NCBI RefSeq assembly: GCF_907165205.1 | Contig: NC_058196.1 | Coordinates: forward strand, 27,012,501-27,076,500 | Direction of reading: 5' to 3' | Source of the DNA: Coccinella septempunctata | Lineage: Eukaryota > Arthropoda > Insecta > Coleoptera > Coccinellidae | Length of the DNA stretch: 64,000 bases | In this document: positions 60,600 through 64,000 of the stretch, piece by piece | How the letters are laid out: every line of letters starts with the position of its first letter | Numbering within the stretch: the stretch's first letter is position 1 | The notes under the pieces: model-generated | What the model was told of the DNA's origin: nothing | The model's database searches: none | What the model saw: the letters and a program-made list of their open reading frames with translations, nothing else | Translations under genes and position numbers: made by a program

Positions 60600-61560
60600 A
60601 CACGATCGAAAAACTCGTCTTCAAAGTGATAAAGCAAAGTACCAAAAGAATAATGCTGCACGATCAGATGTATGGCAGCAGGAGTGCCCAAAGGGTCAGT
60701 AATTGGACCCCTATACTTTGCATAATATTCGCCCGGCCTCTCTAAGCCAGTTTCTACCTGTTTTCTCTTGAGAACCAACCCATCTCCTTGGTGGTCTAAC
60801 TCAAATTCTCTTGATTTCACGAAAAGTAGAGGTAGACCACATAATGGCGTATCAAGTAGAATATCGAGCTCACAGGGCCAAAACCCAAGGGATAATAGTT
60901 CAGAAGAGTTAACTGAGGACCACAATCAACCTGTAGGTTGATGGGGAAGGAATTTAGTGGGAAGATGAAGCTGAATATCACATCAAGATGTCTGCAGAAC
61001 CAATCTGAGATCTGTCAAAGGTGTTTTTATGGGACACTGCAGACTCAGGGCAGATCTACACAACGGAACTCTCTGTAGGCTTGGTCTGTGAGAGGAAGAA
61101 ACTATTAACATATCCTTGCTGAGTGTCCTGCAGCAGACATAATCAGATTTGGGACTCTTGCTTTCCCCAAGCTTCGTCTAGAGGTTAGGAGACACTGCTG
61201 TGGTACAGGAAAGAGTACCTACAAGAAAAAGTTTTAAGAGAAGGAAAACCCCAACTCGTAAAACATTTTCCTTGGAAACTTTGACACTTTGAGAACTAAG
61301 AAGAATCTGTGAGGAGGAGAATAATAACTCCATATCAACTGGTGACAGATTACCTGACCATTGCTGGTCAACCCAAAAATGCTTTGGACGACAAACTTGC
61401 AGGAGCGAGTATGCAACCTGCTTGAAACCATCCCAGATTCTGGAGTTCATTAGAACTCGCAAAAATCTACAATCTAGGACCTCATCTTTCCTCAATTTGA
61501 CTTGTGGAGCTCTAACCACCTGCGCTTCCAGGACTAGTGTGTCGGTTATGCCAGACATAC
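60600..61560 (+). pseudogene. R1/I-type LINE ORF2 remnant: RT block plus C-terminal tail, deleted and frameshifted
   Basis: At about 60657-60710 the plus strand encodes AAGVPKGSVIGPLYFA, the reverse transcriptase motif usually read AGVPQGSVLGP. Downstream from about 61020 come FMGHCRLRADLH, CRLGL and EEETINI, then after a +/-1 shift ILAECPAADIIRFGTLAFPK. This matches the post-RNase H tail (GHCRL...EEET..H.L.ECPA...R...LG). LKPSQILEFIRTRKNLQ near 61420-61475 is the family's usual end. Only about 300 bp separates RT and tail blocks, so most of RT and RNase H is deleted. Confidence 0.8.
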
Positions 61561-62587
61561 TCTTACAGTAGGCATCATCGAAAAACTACCCTAAGTGGGC
61601 GAGGAACCTTCAATAACCAGAATTAAGACCTCATATCTCTAGAGATGTAAGACTACGTCCGATACGACGATGTAAATCGGATTATCGTTTTCCAATAACC
61701 GTAAATAACAATCAGACGCCGCTGAACAAACATGGACGAATTCTCAAGCGTCCCCGGTTCCTCCCGTATCTATTTATATTATACAGGGACGTGTGTACAG
61801 TGTGGCGTCCGTGGTGGGATGCCACAACTGCCCCGGCGTACAGATGAAGGGGTTCCGACCGCTAAATTCGATGCGGATCGGGGGTGGTGCATCATCCAGG
61901 AGGACCAGATAGAGTGTCGGGCGTAGGGCCGGGTTTCCAGACAGTTATTAAGACTGCAGTTACTCACGTTGCGGTCGGGGGGGATGAGTTAGCTCCAAGT
62001 GCAAGAAGAGATGCGCTCGCGTTGCGCTGTTAAATGCCCCCTCGGAGCCGCCCGGGCCGGGGCTTTGTTGTTAATTCAGCGCCTACGCTGTTCCCTAATA
62101 AACTACTCATGTTGTACTCTGTTTATTATCTTTATCAAAGCCGGCTTTGAATGCAATTTTAATATGCGGGCCGGGGATGGTTGCGGAGCTTTGCGGCGCG
62201 GACCTCGGATTGAGGTTAGGAGGAAGAGTCGTTTGTAGAATTTTGTATGGTTTATGACGATTTATGCGCTGCCACGATAGACTGGGTGTTCAAGAACGTT
62301 CTTACAGGTCAGAAGATCCGCAAGAAACTCAATAAAAATGGTACTTATTTTAAATACAAAATATTTAAAGTCGAAAATTCGAAATAATATGAAGTATTTT
62401 AACTATTTTCTTGCAAAACACAAATCACAAAATACAGTCAGGTTTTAGGTTATGTAAATAGAAAAGAATTTATCGAGTCCAAGGTACTATTCAGTGTAAC
62501 TAAGACAATGAATAATAAAATGATGAATAACTGTCTTTGTAGTACTATGCCACAGTTTTCGTTTACGAAGAGACTCAATATTGTTCA
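61561..62587. other. Ubx intron, part 15
   Basis: GC-rich unique island at about 61620-62260 with several unrecognised short frames on both strands, then AT-rich sequence up to the next mobile element. No gene called. Confidence 0.42.
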
Positions 62588-62589
62588 TA

Positions 62590-63177
62590 CAGGGTGAGTC
62601 TTCAACTCGTGAAAATATTTCAACAGTAGATTCTTGAGGTCAAAAGAAACACTTTTTTCTCCTACCATTTTTCTCGAATCGGCTCGGTTTGAGACATACA
62701 GGCTGTTGAAAACCCATAAAAAAATGTTATTTTTAGTTTATCTCACAAACGGTTTTATCGAATGATATGAATTTCAGAATATAGTTTTTCATTTATTTGA
62801 TGAATCTTTTTTGAACACAAGATATCACCTACGTCTCGCAGTTTTCACATTATGACGATTACGTACCACAAAAATACCAAAAATTCAAAGAACCCAACTC
62901 TTGAAACTAAGATAGACGCAATCTAATGAATATTTGAACGTTTTGTAAAATGAAAGTATTCTTCATATTTTCTCGTATAATGCGCCGTTTTCGAGTAATT
63001 TGAGGTTCAAAAATTAAAAAGCATCTGTGAAATTTGAAAAATTCAGTACTTTGGCTGAATACAACTCTGTCTAAAAGATCTACAGATGTGTAGTGTCACA
63101 GATTCAGCTAGTTATTCTGAAGGTAATTTTGTTTTTCTAGGGGTGACACAGCTCATTATGAAAACTCAAAATGGCTA
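62590..63177 (-). mobile_element. Family A MITE copy 10, interrupted by a pogo-like insertion
   Basis: Minus orientation. It starts TA-CAGGGTGAGTCTTCAACTCG and is colinear with copies 4 and 6 up to CTCAAAATGGCTA. It stops exactly at an internal TA (63176-63177) where the next element begins. The missing third should resume beyond 64000. Confidence 0.88.
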
Positions 63178-64000
63178 GAGTCATTCGGGGCAACTGTGCG
63201 CACTTTTGCCTTTCAAGCCATACCCTGTTTCAAATGTTGAAGCTAGGAAAATTAAAACAAATTCATAAGATAGAGAATTTTCTAATCTATAAAAAAACAT
63301 CAAAAAGCAAACAAACAAAAACGTTTTCTTTCGGAAAAAAAAAATTAATAGAGAAAGTCGGAGTGCGTTCACATGCCCCGTATTGCGGGTAAGTGTGCGC
63401 ACCCTCACGGGGTAAGTGAACGCAGTGCTTAGTGAACCACACAATCAAAACAAATTACAAAATAATGTCATCAAAATGTTACAATATTAGAGAAATGCTG
63501 TTTATTGTCAATACAGAAGCGCCTTTTTACAAGCAGTGCATTATTGTTCGTGCCACAATTCTTGGTGAACACAACACTTGATACATTCCCCTGTTGGTGG
63601 CTCTTCATATTTGTCTGAACAAATAGGACAATATTGATCGAGTCTTAACCAAGAAAATCAACAATGTCATAATTTATTCCTCACTGAACTAATGCCCATA
63701 TAATGAATCTATGCGCACACTTTCCCCAGTAAGCCAAAATTTGAATTGACGTTTTATAGAGTTGAGCAGCCAAGAGGACCTAGAATTTTTTATTATATAT
63801 TTAGATTAATATGCCCATGATCGAATAAAATATTGTTTAACACTGAGGGACTCGGAACTTGGGCCTTGCAGAAATGTGCAGAGATGCTAAAAATTAACAA
63901 GAAGACTAGTGAATTTGATTGATTGCAAATAAAAAGTTAAAGAAACGTGGCCCGGCGCACTCCTATGAAAAACTAATATGGCGATTCTGCGCCCTTGCTT
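63178..64000 (-). mobile_element. Pogo/Tigger-like DNA transposon, 3' part (runs off the window)
   Basis: It begins GAGTCATTCGGGGCAACTGT at a TA of the family A copy. Subterminal copies of the GTGCGCAC/GGGGTAAGTG sequence lie near 63195-63206, 63361-63425 and 63712-63730. Such repeated end motifs are usual transposase-binding sites. A minus-strand coding remnant of a DDE transposase C-terminus lies inside. TA target use fits the pogo/Tc1-mariner superfamily. The other end is not in the window. Confidence 0.65.
63541..63690 (-). pseudogene. Pogo-type transposase C-terminal zinc motif remnant
   Basis: The minus strand reads FSWLRLDQYCPICSD, then KYEEPPTGECIKCCVHQELW, then HEQ and a stop at 63541-63543. 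The C-x2-C, EEPPTGE, C-x2-C and WHE pattern matches the cysteine/histidine motif at the extreme C-terminus of many insect DDE_1 (pogo/jerky/Tigger) transposases. Upstream, a frame change (YDIVDFLG in another frame) breaks the ORF. It is therefore a remnant. Family assignment is from motif memory only. Confidence 0.6.

Noticed and set aside
13041..64000. Ubx first exon, YPWM motif or microexons
   Set aside because: No MNSYFEQ-like or YPWM-like coding stretch was seen on the minus strand by eye. Microexons of about 50 bp cannot be identified without a transcript.
1..64000. tRNA genes, rRNA, CRISPR arrays, bacterial operons
   Set aside because: No convincing GGTTCGANTCC B box with a matching cloverleaf, no rRNA core sequence and no regular spacer-repeat array. 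The coding pattern is that of an animal genome.

Overview
This is insect nuclear DNA. The evidence is one Hox exon, short interstitial TTAGG/CCTAA tracts (the common insect telomere repeat), several broken non-LTR retrotransposons and many short inverted-repeat transposons. The order cannot be fixed by reading. A beetle-like or other holometabolous genome is plausible but is only an inference.

The one host coding segment I can support is the 3'-terminal exon of Ultrabithorax (Ubx), on the minus strand at 12751-13040. It carries the complete homeodomain, the UbdA peptide, a nine-alanine tract and the stop codon. The rest of Ubx is not visible: neither the first exon nor a YPWM-type motif is seen on the minus strand up to 64000. 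Positions 13041-64000 are therefore best read as a very long Ubx intron, possibly with upstream DNA. Positions 1 to about 12750 hold the Ubx 3' UTR and the intergenic DNA on its 3' side, which by usual Hox order faces Antennapedia. No other host protein gene is recognised. The remaining open frames (60-143 codons) look like chance frames or transposon debris.

The intron and flank alternate between two kinds of sequence. GC-richer, apparently single-copy islands may hold cis-regulatory DNA (for example 14240-14540, 16540-16860, 27540-28060, 32090-32640, 44560-45310, 51480-52200, 56300-57300, 58180-58600). AT-rich stretches between them are loaded with mobile elements.

The mobile elements are: (1) family A, a MITE of about 695 bp with about 95-bp inverted ends, in ten copies; (2) family B, about 812 bp, three copies; (3) a 560-bp near-palindromic foldback at 3881-4440; (4) families D (45651-46229) and E (24085-24578); (5) an 898-bp element with 25-bp inverted ends at 55344-56241; (6) a small MITE at 34104-34272; (7) five non-LTR retrotransposon remnants near 4441, 38590, 39480, 42558 and 60600; (8) the end of a pogo-like transposon at 63178-64000, inserted in a family A copy. 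Families A, B, E and the foldback, unrelated internally, share TA-CAGGGTG...CACCCTG-TA ends; D has the near-identical end TGCAGGG...CCCTGCA. They often abut each other at the terminal TA. This suggests one mariner-type transposase mobilised all of them and is the most system-like observation in the window. Tandem repeats (40 bp x4 at 8041; 170 bp x2 at 21978), a 24-bp perfect palindrome at 16677 and several (GA)n and PHO/YY1-like motifs complete the picture.
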